Assembly (NCBI RefSeq): GCF_017742245.1
Contig: NZ_JAGHKO010000024.1
Coordinates: 62,001-126,000 of the forward strand
Origin: Niastella soli
GTDB taxonomy: Bacteria > Bacteroidota > Bacteroidia > Chitinophagales > Chitinophagaceae
Reading direction: 5' to 3'
Length of the DNA: 64,000 nucleotides
The stretch's first letter is position 1; each line of letters starts with the position of its first letter. Below, piece by piece: positions 35,519 through 45,928 of this stretch. The notes below the pieces were generated by a model that was given only the letters and a program-made list of their open reading frames with translations, searched no databases and was not told the DNA's origin. The position numbers were made by a program, and so were the translations under genes.

Positions 35519-38500
35519 AGGCTTGAAGGGGTTGTTGATTGATGCCAAATAATAACAGGTTGTTGATGGAAAGTACGCTGCGCACATCGCCCTTAATATA
35601 AAATCCCGATCGTTGCTGGTCAATATAGGTAAATCCGCCTTTCCCATCATTCTGTAATAACAGTCCATAGTTGGCATCGTATTTACCGGGCCGTAATTTG
35701 GCCCGGTTCATATTGCCGCATAGTAAAAGGTCTTCACGGCCATCATTATTGTAATCGAATGGCGTGATGGTATAAACGGGAGCATACTGCGTTTGTACAG
35801 GCAATGAATGCAACTGGTATTTACCCGTCGGACTGCTTTCGAACAGGGCTGTTTGCAGGTAATTTGCCTGTAAATGATTTACATCCTTTAATTCCTCTGT
35901 TGTAAATATTTGTTGTAAGGTAGCATCTGCATAGCTTTTGTAATCGGTAAAGCGCGTCCGCATCAGGCTAATCTGGTCGAGTAATTCATCACGGGTACAA
36001 TAGGGATATGATTTGCCCTGGATATAAAAACAAAATAGCGGATCAATCGCCCCATTGTCGTCAAAGTCTTTATAAAATAAGTCGGCAGGCTCCTTATCAC
36101 TGGCGCGGCATTGGGTATTTAAACCCAGATTGCCGATAACCAGGTCGGGCTTACCATCCTGGTTAAAATCGCCAGTAGCAATTTTGTTCCACCAACCACG
36201 ATATAATGTATTGAAATAATGGTTCGTTTGGTCCTGTAACTGATGATCAACACTGATGTAAACGGTTACCGGCATCCATTCCCCAACAACTACCAGGTCT
36301 TTCTGAGCATCATTATTCAGATCAATCCAGAGCGCATCGGTTACCATGCCGGCTTTTGCCAGGGATGGGGCAATAGCAGCCATCTGGTTGGTGTAATGCC
36401 CCTTACCATCATTAATAAGCAGAAAGCTTTCGGGGGTTTCGGGATACCTGCCCGGAATTACACGCCCGCCAACAAAAAGATCTGGGTAGCCATCCCTATT
36501 AATATCATTTACCCGTACACAACTTTTACTTACGCGCATGACAGGTAATCCATTGGTACTTTTGGTAAAATTGGCCTTGCCATCATTGAGGTATAAACGG
36601 TCCTGTAATAAAGGATCATTGGGTTGGTAATTGTGAAAACCGCCACTGGCTACATAGATATCTTTGTACCCATCTCCGTTTACGTCTACTATAACGGCAT
36701 CAGCGTCCTCACAAGACGCGTCCAATTCAAAAACTGGTTCTTTCTTTAGCAGGAACCGGCCATTTTTTTGTTGCAGGTATAACGTCGCCGCCTGCCCACT
36801 ACCGCCACCTGCATAAACATCATCCAGCCCATCGCCATTCACATCGCCTTTTACCAAACAGGGGCCGTTAAATGACAATGGATTCACCAGCAATGGTTGT
36901 CGTTTAAAATCGTTGATAGTATTTGCTGGTGATTTATAAGGTAGGGGAGAATTGATCGCTGCAAACTGGGTAGGAGTGGTTGGCGTTGTTTTAAAAATAG
37001 CATGGGCTGCTTTTTCATCTACCACTAATAGCTGATCGCTTGAAATTGCCCGCAACAGTTGTTCTTTTCCGCTTACCCAGATCACCCTAACTGAATCAAT
37101 GGTAGTTTGCTCACCCAGCCCGAAGTGCAGCGTGGGCGAAACAGTTGACAGGTAGCCCCGGGTTGGCATTTGTTCCTGAAATTGTATACCAGCTTTGCTG
37201 TAGAGTAAGATCCTGGCGCCAATACCTTGCGTATTGCCTGGCATCCCATGCAACTGAACCTGTAAGTAATGGGAGGCGGTTTGTTGTCTGGCTTCATTGC
37301 GGTAGATAAAAGCCGGCTGATCGATATTGTTGATCACCAGGTCCAGATCACCATCATTGTCAAGATCGGCATAGGCGGCGCCATTGCTATTCGATGGACT
37401 GTTGAAACCCCATTGTGCGGATACATTGCTGAACGTACAGTTCTTATTATTAGCGAACAGGTAATTGATCACATTGGAGGCAGGCATTTGATGAACAAGC
37501 TGTAACACATCTTCCCGTTTCAGGCGGCCTTTGCTTTGTACATAATCGTTCATGTACTTTATAAAGTCTAGGTTGGTATAATCGCGCAGGTAGCCATTGG
37601 TTACCATCAGGTCTTTCCACCCATCGTTGTTATAATCCGCCAGCAGGGGTGCCCAACTCCAATCGGTATTGGCGATGCCCGCCAATTGTCCGATCTCACT
37701 GAATAACGGACCAGGAGATCCCTTACTCCGGCCAATATTCAACTGCAACATATTTCGCATATACTGGTAGTAAAAACCGGATCGGATATTCAGATCGAAC
37801 TTCTCATAATTATCGGGCGCAAACAATAATTTCTGCCGGCGATTGTCTTCGGGTAACATATCCAATGTATAAATATCGGGCAGCGCGTCGTTGTTGATGT
37901 CGGCGATGTCGTTACCCATCGAAAACTGGCTGTTGTGTCCCAGACAGTTTTGCAATTGATTGGTGAACGTACCATCATGGTTGTTTATATACAGGTAGTC
38001 GGGCACTGCATAATCGTTTGATACGTATATATCGGGCCAGCCATCACTATTTATATCTGCAATACCTGCTCCCAGTCCATACGTTAAAGAAGAGCTGCTG
38101 ATACCGGCTTTACGGGTTATATCGGTAAAGTAGTTTTTGTCGTTTCGTAACAATCTAACGCCGATTGCCGGGTCTTCCTTTTTAAGAATGTCGGCGGTAG
38201 CAGCTTCATCCAGTATGGGTAATGAATTAGGATTATGGTTTAACAGAAAAGCATCGAGATCGCCATCACGATCAGCATCAAAAAAATAAACCTGGGTGCT
38301 ATAGCCCGAATCAGCTAGTCCGTATTGCCGGGCCTGGTCGCTGAAATGCGGATAGCCTTGCGGGTCGTTGCCATTATTGATGAACAGTTGATTGGTCCTT
38401 TTTTCACCTCGCAGTTTACCGGAGTAACACAAGTAAATGTCCAGCAGGCCATCGCCATTTACATCAGCCATGGTAACACCGGTTTTCCAGGGTCCTGGTC

Positions 38501-38837
38501 TGCCGTTTACACCTGCTGAAGAGGTTATATCCTCAAAATGCATGGCGCCTTTATTGAGGTAAAGCTGGTTGTCACCCATATTGGCGGTGAAATAAATATC
38601 GGCCAATCCATCCCCATTCACATCACCAGTAGCAACCCCGCCACCATTATAAAAATACTCGTACATCAACACATTGGTATTAAGCCCTTCAGTTAATGTA
38701 TTAGAGAATGTTATTCGCGTACTATCAGCCGGCAGCAAGGTGAACAGCGGGAACACCGTTGGTTGAGATCGATCAGTTTGGGTACAGCTGGTTAAGACGA
38801 GTACCATGAAAATAATAAACGATAATTTACTATTCAT
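35502..38837 (-). CDS. CRTAC1-family lipoprotein with FG-GAP/VCBS repeats and ASPIC/UnbV domain
   Basis: This 1111-residue protein has a lipoprotein signal with C18 (VLTSCTQT). Many FG-GAP blades with Ca-binding loops of the type DVNGDGLADIYF, DLDNDGDLDLVI and DFNQDGKPDLVI are spread over both halves. An ASPIC/UnbV segment lies about halfway along (LHFGLGEQTTIDSVRVIW). The blades should form one or two beta-propellers on the cell surface or in the periplasm. Genes of this type often follow SusC/SusD pairs in Bacteroidota and sit next to haloperoxidase-like genes, as here. Their biochemical role is not established; glycan or ligand binding is my inference. Confidence 0.9.
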   Translation of the reverse strand: MNSKLSFIIFMVLVLTSCTQTDRSQPTVFPLFTLLPADSTRITFSNTLTEGLNTNVLMYEYFYNGGGVATGDVNGDGLADIYFTANMGDNQLYLNKGAMHFEDITSSAGVNGRPGPWKTGVTMADVNGDGLLDIYLCYSGKLRGEKRTNQLFINNGNDPQGYPHFSDQARQYGLADSGYSTQVYFFDADRDGDLDAFLLNHNPNSLPILDEAATADILKKEDPAIGVRLLRNDKNYFTDITRKAGISSSSLTYGLGAGIADINSDGWPDIYVSNDYAVPDYLYINNHDGTFTNQLQNCLGHNSQFSMGNDIADINNDALPDIYTLDMLPEDNRRQKLLFAPDNYEKFDLNIRSGFYYQYMRNMLQLNIGRSKGSPGPLFSEIGQLAGIANTDWSWAPLLADYNNDGWKDLMVTNGYLRDYTNLDFIKYMNDYVQSKGRLKREDVLQLVHQMPASNVINYLFANNKNCTFSNVSAQWGFNSPSNSNGAAYADLDNDGDLDLVINNIDQPAFIYRNEARQQTASHYLQVQLHGMPGNTQGIGARILLYSKAGIQFQEQMPTRGYLSTVSPTLHFGLGEQTTIDSVRVIWVSGKEQLLRAISSDQLLVVDEKAAHAIFKTTPTTPTQFAAINSPLPYKSPANTINDFKRQPLLVNPLSFNGPCLVKGDVNGDGLDDVYAGGGSGQAATLYLQQKNGRFLLKKEPVFELDASCEDADAVIVDVNGDGYKDIYVASGGFHNYQPNDPLLQDRLYLNDGKANFTKSTNGLPVMRVSKSCVRVNDINRDGYPDLFVGGRVIPGRYPETPESFLLINDGKGHYTNQMAAIAPSLAKAGMVTDALWIDLNNDAQKDLVVVGEWMPVTVYISVDHQLQDQTNHYFNTLYRGWWNKIATGDFNQDGKPDLVIGNLGLNTQCRASDKEPADLFYKDFDDNGAIDPLFCFYIQGKSYPYCTRDELLDQISLMRTRFTDYKSYADATLQQIFTTEELKDVNHLQANYLQTALFESSPTGKYQLHSLPVQTQYAPVYTITPFDYNNDGREDLLLCGNMNRAKLRPGKYDANYGLLLQNDGKGGFTYIDQQRSGFYIKGDVRSVLSINNLLLFGINQQPLQAYEKNK

Positions 38838-38859
38838 GCATGTAGGATGAATGAAGTAA

Positions 38860-38910
38860 GAAGCAGGAAGTAAGAAATACCAGTCCTTCCTACTTCTTAC
38901 TTCCTACTTC
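38860..38910. repeat. Inverted repeat between susD and CRTAC1-like gene
   Basis: A 17-nt arm (38860-38876) pairs with 38894-38910 at 16 of 17 positions. It lies in the 115-bp gap inside an otherwise compact operon and could act as an intra-operon processing or attenuation site. Confidence 0.6.
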
Positions 38911-38952
38911 AATTGTTAATAGTTAAAAGCATGTTTCAATGCCAACGGAACG

Positions 38953-40839
38953 TCAATTATATCCGGGGTTCTGTATCAATTTCAGATTCGTATTCATTTC
39001 ATCCTGAGGGATAGGCCTGAAATACATTTTATCATCCCATTTCCGGTTCTCTTGCGAATTCACTTCCAGCGGTGTATAAGTATAATTATACCTGGTTTCA
39101 TCATGTTTATAAGGCGAAACAGCACTGGCTCCTGGCTTCAACGTTCCAACTACATCAATATATACCAGCTTTCTGCCCAGGGTGGCAGGAGCTATCATCC
39201 AACGGCGGCAGTCATGGTATCGCTGATCTTCATAAGCCAGTTCAATCCTTCTTTCATTCCGATACCGGTCTTTAAGGGCAGCGCCCGTTTGAGTAATAGC
39301 CGGCATGCCTGCCCGGAACCGGATCTTATTCAACCAGGTTTTTGCTTCTGTTTCCTCTCCCAGTTCTATACAGGCTTCAATATAATTCATCACCACTTCT
39401 GTATACCGGAAGAAAGGCCAGGGCACAACCTGACGGGTAGTATTATCAACAAGGTCAGGGTCGGGATCAATAAATTTGCGTACATAGTAACCTGTCCAGC
39501 TCCCATTCCAGTTTTCAATAGAACTGGAGCGGGTATCCAAACCAGGAAGAAAGACACCGCCACCCCGGTCATATTTTCCGGTTTGGATCTGGTTGGCAGG
39601 ATCAACATTGCCAGATATTTTATCACGTGGTTTCCAATCGGCGCCATCATACAGGATGGACGCATAAAAGCGAGGATCTCGGTTGACATAAGGTTGCGCT
39701 TTATGCGCAGGATTGCTCCAGCTGAATTTGAAATCGGTGGCATCCATCATTTCATAATCATCCACCAACTCCTGAACCGGCGTATTCCCGGCCCAGTTAT
39801 GATATCCATTGGGTCCATTGGCCAAACCAACATACATGCCGGCATATTCATCTTTATTGATTGTCCAGTAACGGCCAAACAGGATTTCCACCTCAGCGCT
39901 TTTGTCTACGTCAGGGCCTTTGCTGCCGCCACCCATGGCCAGGGATACATAATTCTTTTTACCATCAGCGGCAGATACCGGTGCTGTTAAATTCAACTTA
40001 TAGCCTTTGGCCGGCGCTGCATCTATCAGGGCCTTGGCAGCGTTTTTGGCGGCTGTCCAACGGGCTATGCGGTTGCCGCTTAGATAACCTACTAATTCGG
40101 GATGGGCATAGCCGCTGATCAGGGCAGATTTCGATTTGGCAGTGGGAATGTCGTATAGATCGCTGGCTGCATATAAAAGCGTGCGCGCTTTTAATGCCAT
40201 AGCCGAAAGATCACTGGCTCTTCCAGCCGCCAGTGTTTTTCCCTTTAGTAATACAATAGCGCTATCGCATTCTTTGAGCACGAAATTCACGCATTCTTCC
40301 CAGGTGTTACGCGTTACGCTATAATCTTCTCCAAGTCCATAAGTTTTATCAATGATAGGAACCCCGCCGTAATAGCGAATCAACTGGTGATAGAAAAAGG
40401 CCCGCATAAAATGCGATTCACCCTGTAACCGGTCATTAAGGGCTTTATCATCAAACGTAGCTGTGCGTAGATTCTCCAATGCCAGGTTGGTCGCCCTTAT
40501 CTTAGCATACATGTCATTGTTACCGGCATCCTTGCCCCAGCGATAATTTACATTCACCCAGCCAATGTTCGATGGGTTCAGTGTGCCTTCGTTTACGATA
40601 TTGATACCTCGCCCGGGATGGGTAAAAACCGCTTCATCTGAAAGTGCTGCCAGCATTTGTTCATCAAAACCGCCCTGTCCCAGACCGGAGTAAATACCGG
40701 TAACAAATGCTTCTGCCAGTGCGCCGTCTTTCCAGGTGTCGGTTGATAAAACTTTATCGAGTGGTTTGGTATTCAGAAAATCTCGTTTGCAAGCTCCTGC
40801 AATCGCCAGGAGGAGAACACAAAACAGGATCTTTTTCAT
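38953..40839 (-). CDS. SusD/RagB-family nutrient-binding lipoprotein
   Basis: The 628-residue product has a lipoprotein signal with C17 (IAGACKRD) and the SusD architecture: an N-terminal TPR-rich part (RATNLALENL, GESHFMRAFFYHQLIRYYGG) and a C-terminal domain with RNERRIELAYEDQRYHDCRRW, ending MYFRPIPQDEMNTN ... QNPGY. It forms the lid over the SusC barrel encoded 18 bp upstream and binds the imported nutrient. No glycoside hydrolase is in the operon, so the substrate class is open. Confidence 0.95.
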   Translation of the reverse strand: MKKILFCVLLLAIAGACKRDFLNTKPLDKVLSTDTWKDGALAEAFVTGIYSGLGQGGFDEQMLAALSDEAVFTHPGRGINIVNEGTLNPSNIGWVNVNYRWGKDAGNNDMYAKIRATNLALENLRTATFDDKALNDRLQGESHFMRAFFYHQLIRYYGGVPIIDKTYGLGEDYSVTRNTWEECVNFVLKECDSAIVLLKGKTLAAGRASDLSAMALKARTLLYAASDLYDIPTAKSKSALISGYAHPELVGYLSGNRIARWTAAKNAAKALIDAAPAKGYKLNLTAPVSAADGKKNYVSLAMGGGSKGPDVDKSAEVEILFGRYWTINKDEYAGMYVGLANGPNGYHNWAGNTPVQELVDDYEMMDATDFKFSWSNPAHKAQPYVNRDPRFYASILYDGADWKPRDKISGNVDPANQIQTGKYDRGGGVFLPGLDTRSSSIENWNGSWTGYYVRKFIDPDPDLVDNTTRQVVPWPFFRYTEVVMNYIEACIELGEETEAKTWLNKIRFRAGMPAITQTGAALKDRYRNERRIELAYEDQRYHDCRRWMIAPATLGRKLVYIDVVGTLKPGASAVSPYKHDETRYNYTYTPLEVNSQENRKWDDKMYFRPIPQDEMNTNLKLIQNPGYN

Positions 40840-40857
40840 CTAATAATTATTTTATTG

Positions 40858-43800
40858 TTAGAATGATATTCTGGCCCCCATATTCAGGATTCTTGATTGT
40901 GGATAGTATTGTCCATTGCCACTGGTTGATTCCGGGTCCCAGATCTTCATTTTGTCGAACGTAATCAAATTGATACCATTTACATATAATCTAAAACTGT
41001 TTATCCCTGCTTTCTGACCAATTTTGACGGGCAGGTTATACCCAAATTCTATATTTTTAAACCGCAGATAATTGCTGCTTCGCAACCAGTACGTATTGAT
41101 ACCAAAGGCGCCGCCATTAAAATAGCTATTGCCGCGGTTGGCAAGACGGGGGTCTGAACTGCTCGGATGTTCTACCGACCAGCGATGGTCATAAGAATAT
41201 TGCAGGAAGTTGCCAATAGTGCCCGACTCCGTACCAAAGAACAATAATCCACCTGTCGCGCCCTGTAACAATATTGAACAATCGAAATCCTTATACTGCA
41301 GATTTATATTCATACCACCGGTAAACCAGGGGTCACGGTTTTTTTCAAGGCGTACCCGGTCATCTGCATTTATTTTACCATTGTTATCTACGTCCTTTAA
41401 TTTCATATCGCCAGGCAGCAATTTGTTGGTAGCCGCACTATAATCAATCGTGTTTTTGTTAATATCATCCTGGTTAACAAAAACACCGTCGTATTCATAT
41501 ACCAGGAAGGCAGCTCCATCGGTACCGAATGTATGTCCTTTGGAATACTGATAAGGTTGTAAGCCTGGTGTTTCCGGCAAATTGATCACTTCATTTTTAG
41601 CATAGCCACCATTTACACTTACACTGAACCGCAGGTCGCCAAAGTGATCATTATACCCTATGTTAAATTCAAAACCCCTGTTCTTCACTTTTCCCAGGTT
41701 CTCAGGTGGCAGGGTCATCCCGGCTGAGGCTGGCACCACGGCCGAATTCTGCATCAGGATCTTGGTGCGGATATTATTGAACACATCCAGTTCAAAGGTG
41801 AGCCGGCTGTTCAATGCCGAACCTTCCATACCAATGTTTGCGTTGTTGGCTACTTCCCAGGTATAACCCGGATTGGGCAATCCTGTTTCGGTAAGCGTTT
41901 TTACCGGATTGTTGCCTATTATATAAGTGTTAAAACCATAGGTAGATAAATACCGGTATTCCTGCAATACATTGTTGAATAGAATGTTGTCATTCCCCAT
42001 TTGTCCCCAGGAAGCCCGCAGTTTTAAGTTGTTGATGAAGGTGACCGGCTTAAAGAATTTTTCTTCCGATAAACGCCAGCCAAGTAGTATGCCCGGGAAG
42101 AAACCAAAGCGATCGTTTTCGGGAAAGATATAGGAACCATCATAACGCCACAGGAATTCAGCCATATATCGCTCCTTGTAGTTGTAGTTGGCCCTGCCAA
42201 AATAGCTTAACCGCGCCCGGTTATAAGCACTGCCGTTATTATCTTTCTGGGCATCGCCGCCAGCAAATAACTGATCATTGGCCGTGGAAATGTAATTGCG
42301 GCGAAACGCATTGAAATTCTGATTGTCAATCGTTTCCCGGGTAACAGCGGCCATCAGGTTCAGGGTATGATCGCCAAACGTTCTATCATAATTAATAAAC
42401 CCCGACAGATTAATATTTAATTGATTTTCCTGTGATTCAGTAAGCCGTGGATCTGTAAAGGTAGAACGTACTGATTTGTTTAGCTTGGGCGTAACTCCAT
42501 CCGCCTCATAGCTTGTTTTATCCCAGAAATACAGGTACCACGGTGTTTCCCACCTTTTGGTGCGGCGAAAATATTTATCAAGGGCGGCAAAGCCAGCAAT
42601 CTTTAATCCTTCCACAAATGGTACCTGCAGGTCTATTCTGCCATTGGTTTGAAAGTAATCCCGCCAGTCTTTATCATATCCGGTTTGATTGGTGGTGATC
42701 ACGATCGGGTTTTGTCCATTCTCGATATCCGGTCCTGGCAATCCGTTGGGCCACACTTCCTGCTCGGTAGGTTTACCACGCATGAGCATGCGAAATATGG
42801 GCTGGGCGCCTACTGTAGGAAAGAACCGGAACTCTTCCCGGGCCGTTACACCCAGATTGGTATTTATGTATTTATTCACCCTGGAATCGAGGTTAAACCG
42901 CATGTCGTACTGTTTATAACCAGTAGCTGAGTTTTTATAATAGCCGTCCTGATTTTCATAACCCAGCGAAGCAAGGTATTTGGTATTTTCATTCCCGCCA
43001 GACAATTGCACGTTATGGCTCACCTGGGGCGACCAATTTTTCAAGGTTGTATTGAACCAATCGGTGTTTGGATGTCCCCATGGATCAGAGCCGTCCTTGA
43101 ACTTTGTGACGTCGGTAGGGGAGTAAATCGCATCTACTTTTAAGCCATTATCGGTGCGGGTATAAGTACCATTTTGTTTAAATGCATTCCAGCCCGCGCC
43201 CCATTGGTCGGCAGGTAACCCATCGAATAAGGTAAGCTCATTAATGATAGTGGCATATTCAACGGCATCTGACATTTCAGGTATGCGGGTAGGCTGCGCC
43301 CAACCCTGGTTAAAATCATACGACAATTGCGTCTTGCCAGATTTCCCTCTTTTAGTGGTTATCAAAATAACGCCGTTGGCAGCGCGCGAACCATAAATGG
43401 CAGCTGCTGCATCTTTCAAAATAGACATGCTTTCTATGTCTTGTGGGTTCAGGCGTTCCAATCCACCGGCCCTGTCGGGCACCCCGTCAATTACAATTAA
43501 AGCGCCGCTGTTGTTGGGCGTATTGGAACCACGTATACGGATGGTAGAGCCATCGTACCCCGGTTCACCACTCGATTGAATGGCGGTAACACCGGGTAAC
43601 CGGCCTGCCAGTGCATTGGATAAATTCACTGAAGGAGATTTGGCCAGTTCGGCACCTTTTACCTGAGCTACGGCCCCGGTAACCGTTACTTTCTTTTGCG
43701 TGCCATAACCCACTACCACGATATCGCTTAGTTGTCCGGCCACACCAACCGTCATAACGATCGCAAGCGATGTTTTTCCCGCAATATTTACTTCCTGTGT

Positions 43801-44394
43801 TTGGAAACCAACGGATGAGATCACCAATACGGATTTTCCATCAGGAACAGTGAGGGTAAAATTGCCGTTTATATCTGTGTTAGTACCGGTAGTGGTACCT
43901 TTTATAAGAACGCTCACCCCTTGCAGGGGATTTCCCTTATCATCTGTAACCTGGCCTTTGATCTCCTGTATTGCTTCAGAAGATAACTGCACGGCCAATA
44001 CATTAGTGTTAGGCGTGTAATTAAAAGCATTCGATTCTACTTTGTATAAAATTATGCGGTCCTTAATTAATTTAAAGGTGATACCAAACGGCGAAAGCAA
44101 TTCCTCCAACACATCGCCCAGTTTTTTCTGACTGGCTTTAATAGAAACTTTCCGGCCTGCTTCTATCGTTTTTGAACTGTATACAAACCGGGCTCCAGTT
44201 TGATTTTGCAATACGCTGAATACATCTTTCAGTTGTCCTTTGTCAACTGAAACTGAAACTATTTTATCGAGTATACCTTGTGTTTCTGCATGATTATAAT
44301 AGGCAAAAGAGCCCAGATAAAATACAAGCAGGACTTGCAGAAAACCTAATCGAATGGCAATAGGAATGATGGTAACCAATCGTTGATGTTTCAT
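40858..44394 (-). CDS. SusC/RagA TonB-dependent receptor with STN domain
   Basis: The 1178-residue protein has an N-terminal membrane segment serving as signal, an STN signalling domain (about 46-117), a carboxypeptidase-like domain (about 145-215), the SusC hallmark VVVGYGTQ at 226-233, a plug with IRGSNTPNNSGALIVIDGVP and a large beta-barrel ending in MGARISF. It imports a SusD-bound substrate using TonB energy. The STN domain signals to a FecR protein, and that gene lies immediately upstream (44660-45721). Confidence 0.95.
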   Translation of the reverse strand: MKHQRLVTIIPIAIRLGFLQVLLVFYLGSFAYYNHAETQGILDKIVSVSVDKGQLKDVFSVLQNQTGARFVYSSKTIEAGRKVSIKASQKKLGDVLEELLSPFGITFKLIKDRIILYKVESNAFNYTPNTNVLAVQLSSEAIQEIKGQVTDDKGNPLQGVSVLIKGTTTGTNTDINGNFTLTVPDGKSVLVISSVGFQTQEVNIAGKTSLAIVMTVGVAGQLSDIVVVGYGTQKKVTVTGAVAQVKGAELAKSPSVNLSNALAGRLPGVTAIQSSGEPGYDGSTIRIRGSNTPNNSGALIVIDGVPDRAGGLERLNPQDIESMSILKDAAAAIYGSRAANGVILITTKRGKSGKTQLSYDFNQGWAQPTRIPEMSDAVEYATIINELTLFDGLPADQWGAGWNAFKQNGTYTRTDNGLKVDAIYSPTDVTKFKDGSDPWGHPNTDWFNTTLKNWSPQVSHNVQLSGGNENTKYLASLGYENQDGYYKNSATGYKQYDMRFNLDSRVNKYINTNLGVTAREEFRFFPTVGAQPIFRMLMRGKPTEQEVWPNGLPGPDIENGQNPIVITTNQTGYDKDWRDYFQTNGRIDLQVPFVEGLKIAGFAALDKYFRRTKRWETPWYLYFWDKTSYEADGVTPKLNKSVRSTFTDPRLTESQENQLNINLSGFINYDRTFGDHTLNLMAAVTRETIDNQNFNAFRRNYISTANDQLFAGGDAQKDNNGSAYNRARLSYFGRANYNYKERYMAEFLWRYDGSYIFPENDRFGFFPGILLGWRLSEEKFFKPVTFINNLKLRASWGQMGNDNILFNNVLQEYRYLSTYGFNTYIIGNNPVKTLTETGLPNPGYTWEVANNANIGMEGSALNSRLTFELDVFNNIRTKILMQNSAVVPASAGMTLPPENLGKVKNRGFEFNIGYNDHFGDLRFSVSVNGGYAKNEVINLPETPGLQPYQYSKGHTFGTDGAAFLVYEYDGVFVNQDDINKNTIDYSAATNKLLPGDMKLKDVDNNGKINADDRVRLEKNRDPWFTGGMNINLQYKDFDCSILLQGATGGLLFFGTESGTIGNFLQYSYDHRWSVEHPSSSDPRLANRGNSYFNGGAFGINTYWLRSSNYLRFKNIEFGYNLPVKIGQKAGINSFRLYVNGINLITFDKMKIWDPESTSGNGQYYPQSRILNMGARISF

Positions 44395-44488
44395 AATTAA
44401 GTTTGAGGTGAATGGTCAGTAGTAAATGCGCTCCAGACTGAACGTCGTTCGGGCGGGGGCAATCGTATATGGTCAATAAAAATCTGTT

Positions 44489-44508
44489 ATTCCGGATTGC
44501 ACCGGAAT
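44489..44508 (-). terminator. Hairpin between fecR and susC genes
   Basis: ATTCCGG (44489-44495) pairs with CCGGAAT (44502-44508) around a 6-nt loop. On the minus strand an ATTTTTATT stretch follows, as in a terminator or attenuator after the FecR gene. The 265-bp gap also leaves room for a separate susC promoter. Confidence 0.45.
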
Positions 44509-44659
44509 GTAATGACCTTATCGATCATTCTCTTTTATATGTATGAATGATGATTCCCGAAAATGGGACTAAGTGATGTAAGTTTTTATTCTCATGCGAC
44601 AATCGTTTTGGATGTTTGAAAATGCTTGGGTATTATATGATGCTGATATCTCTCTTTTA

Positions 44660-45721
44660 TTAATCGCAACCGGCGCCTTTTATAAGTATCCGCGTACCGC
44701 GGATCTCATACGTAGCTTGCACCGATTCACAAATAATTTCCAGTTGATCATACAGGTTTTGCCCCTTTATATCACCTGTAAAAAGGCATTTTGCCAGGTT
44801 TTCATGCTCCATCACCATTTCAATATGATAAGCCTGTTCCAGGTAGTTAAGTACCCGTGCTATTGGGGCCTCCTCAAAAACGAAATTCAGTTCCGTTATT
44901 TTTTCTTCGGCATTCTTACTGGTTATTACCGGTAATGGTATTTCCACCAGCATGGTCCTGAAGTGGTGGTCAATGCCACTATAGATCACCTTTTGATTGG
45001 GTTTCAAGATCACACCACTCGATTCTTCATTCTTTCTTTCCTGTACCGTCTCCCGGCCGGCTTCATATACGGCAACCTTACCCGTTTGAACAGACACTTC
45101 AACATTTTTTGTCTGAGGGTTTGTCTTTACAAAAAAACTGGTGCCTAAAACCTGGGTAACAATATTCTTACTGTATACATAGAAAGGCGATTTGGGGTTA
45201 CGGGTCACTTTAAAAAATGCATTCCCTTCCAGGTATACTTCCCGCTTAGGACCTTCAAACTGGTCGCGATAGCGCACAATGGCTTGGGGTTCCAGTATCA
45301 CCAGGGAGCCATCGGGCAAGTGCACCGTATCATTAAAAAGCTGACTATTCTGCACCTGGTGCAAACCGGCGATCTCTTTTTGCTGTGTGGCAGTTTCTGG
45401 CTTTCTAATTGCCAGGTACCACCAGGCCGCTGTAACAATGCTCCCCGAAATCACAGCGGCGCTCAACCAGCGTATCCACACTGGTATAAGCTTCGCTGGT
45501 GGTATTACCTGCTTCCTGTTTTCAGTGAGCAGGGTTTGTTGTTGTATTTTCGGCCAAAGGCGTTCCAGGGTTTCTTTTATTTCGCCAGATGCAAGGCTAG
45601 GGGCTCTACCTTCCTCATCACCTAATAATTCATACCATTGTTCAACCAGTTTTCTTTCTTCCTCTGTACAATCATTTTCTACATACCGTTTTAGCAAATG
45701 ATAAAAGGCCTTTCGATTCAT
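44660..45721 (-). CDS. FecR-family anti-sigma factor
   Basis: The 353-residue protein has a cytoplasmic N-terminus (LVEQWYELLGDEEGR), a transmembrane helix (about 84-104), a FecR domain (about 131-230, with VHLPDGSLVILEPQA and VLGTSFFVKTNPQTK) and a C-terminal secretin-like domain (about 268-345). It should bind the STN domain of the SusC at 40858. Its sigma factor is not adjacent; the likely partner is the ECF gene at 47389, two genes upstream and beyond a probable terminator. Confidence 0.92.
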   Translation of the reverse strand: MNRKAFYHLLKRYVENDCTEEERKLVEQWYELLGDEEGRAPSLASGEIKETLERLWPKIQQQTLLTENRKQVIPPAKLIPVWIRWLSAAVISGSIVTAAWWYLAIRKPETATQQKEIAGLHQVQNSQLFNDTVHLPDGSLVILEPQAIVRYRDQFEGPKREVYLEGNAFFKVTRNPKSPFYVYSKNIVTQVLGTSFFVKTNPQTKNVEVSVQTGKVAVYEAGRETVQERKNEESSGVILKPNQKVIYSGIDHHFRTMLVEIPLPVITSKNAEEKITELNFVFEEAPIARVLNYLEQAYHIEMVMEHENLAKCLFTGDIKGQNLYDQLEIICESVQATYEIRGTRILIKGAGCD

Positions 45722-45831
45722 GTAGTGTTGTTTGGTACTGCCCGATGAGCAGATTTTACTATAAGTCGGCTGTGCGGGAGACTTCCCTAAACAAGTGGAG
45801 AATTAATATGGTGGGTAAGATAAAAAAGATC

Positions 45832-45874
45832 ACCTGGCAACCCATGCAATTATTGCAAAGTGGTGTAGCCAGGT
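45832..45874 (-). terminator. Probable terminator after SUKH-like gene
   Basis: ACCTGGC (45832-45838) and GCCAGGT (45868-45874) form the outer stem, and an inner TGCAAT-T-ATTGCA palindrome lies at 45845-45857. On the minus strand the stem is followed after a few bases by TTTTTT. It separates the sigma-PD40-SUKH transcript from the fecR-susCD genes. Confidence 0.55.
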
Positions 45875-45928
45875 TATCATAAATGCAAAAGATAAATTAA
45901 CGGTTGCTATATAACCTGCTTGCCTGGG

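Noticed and set aside
39052-39990. 312-codon plus-strand frame opposite susD
   Set aside because: It is entirely antisense to a clear SusD gene with conserved motifs, and its residues (many Ile/His/Phe) are typical of antisense shadow translation.
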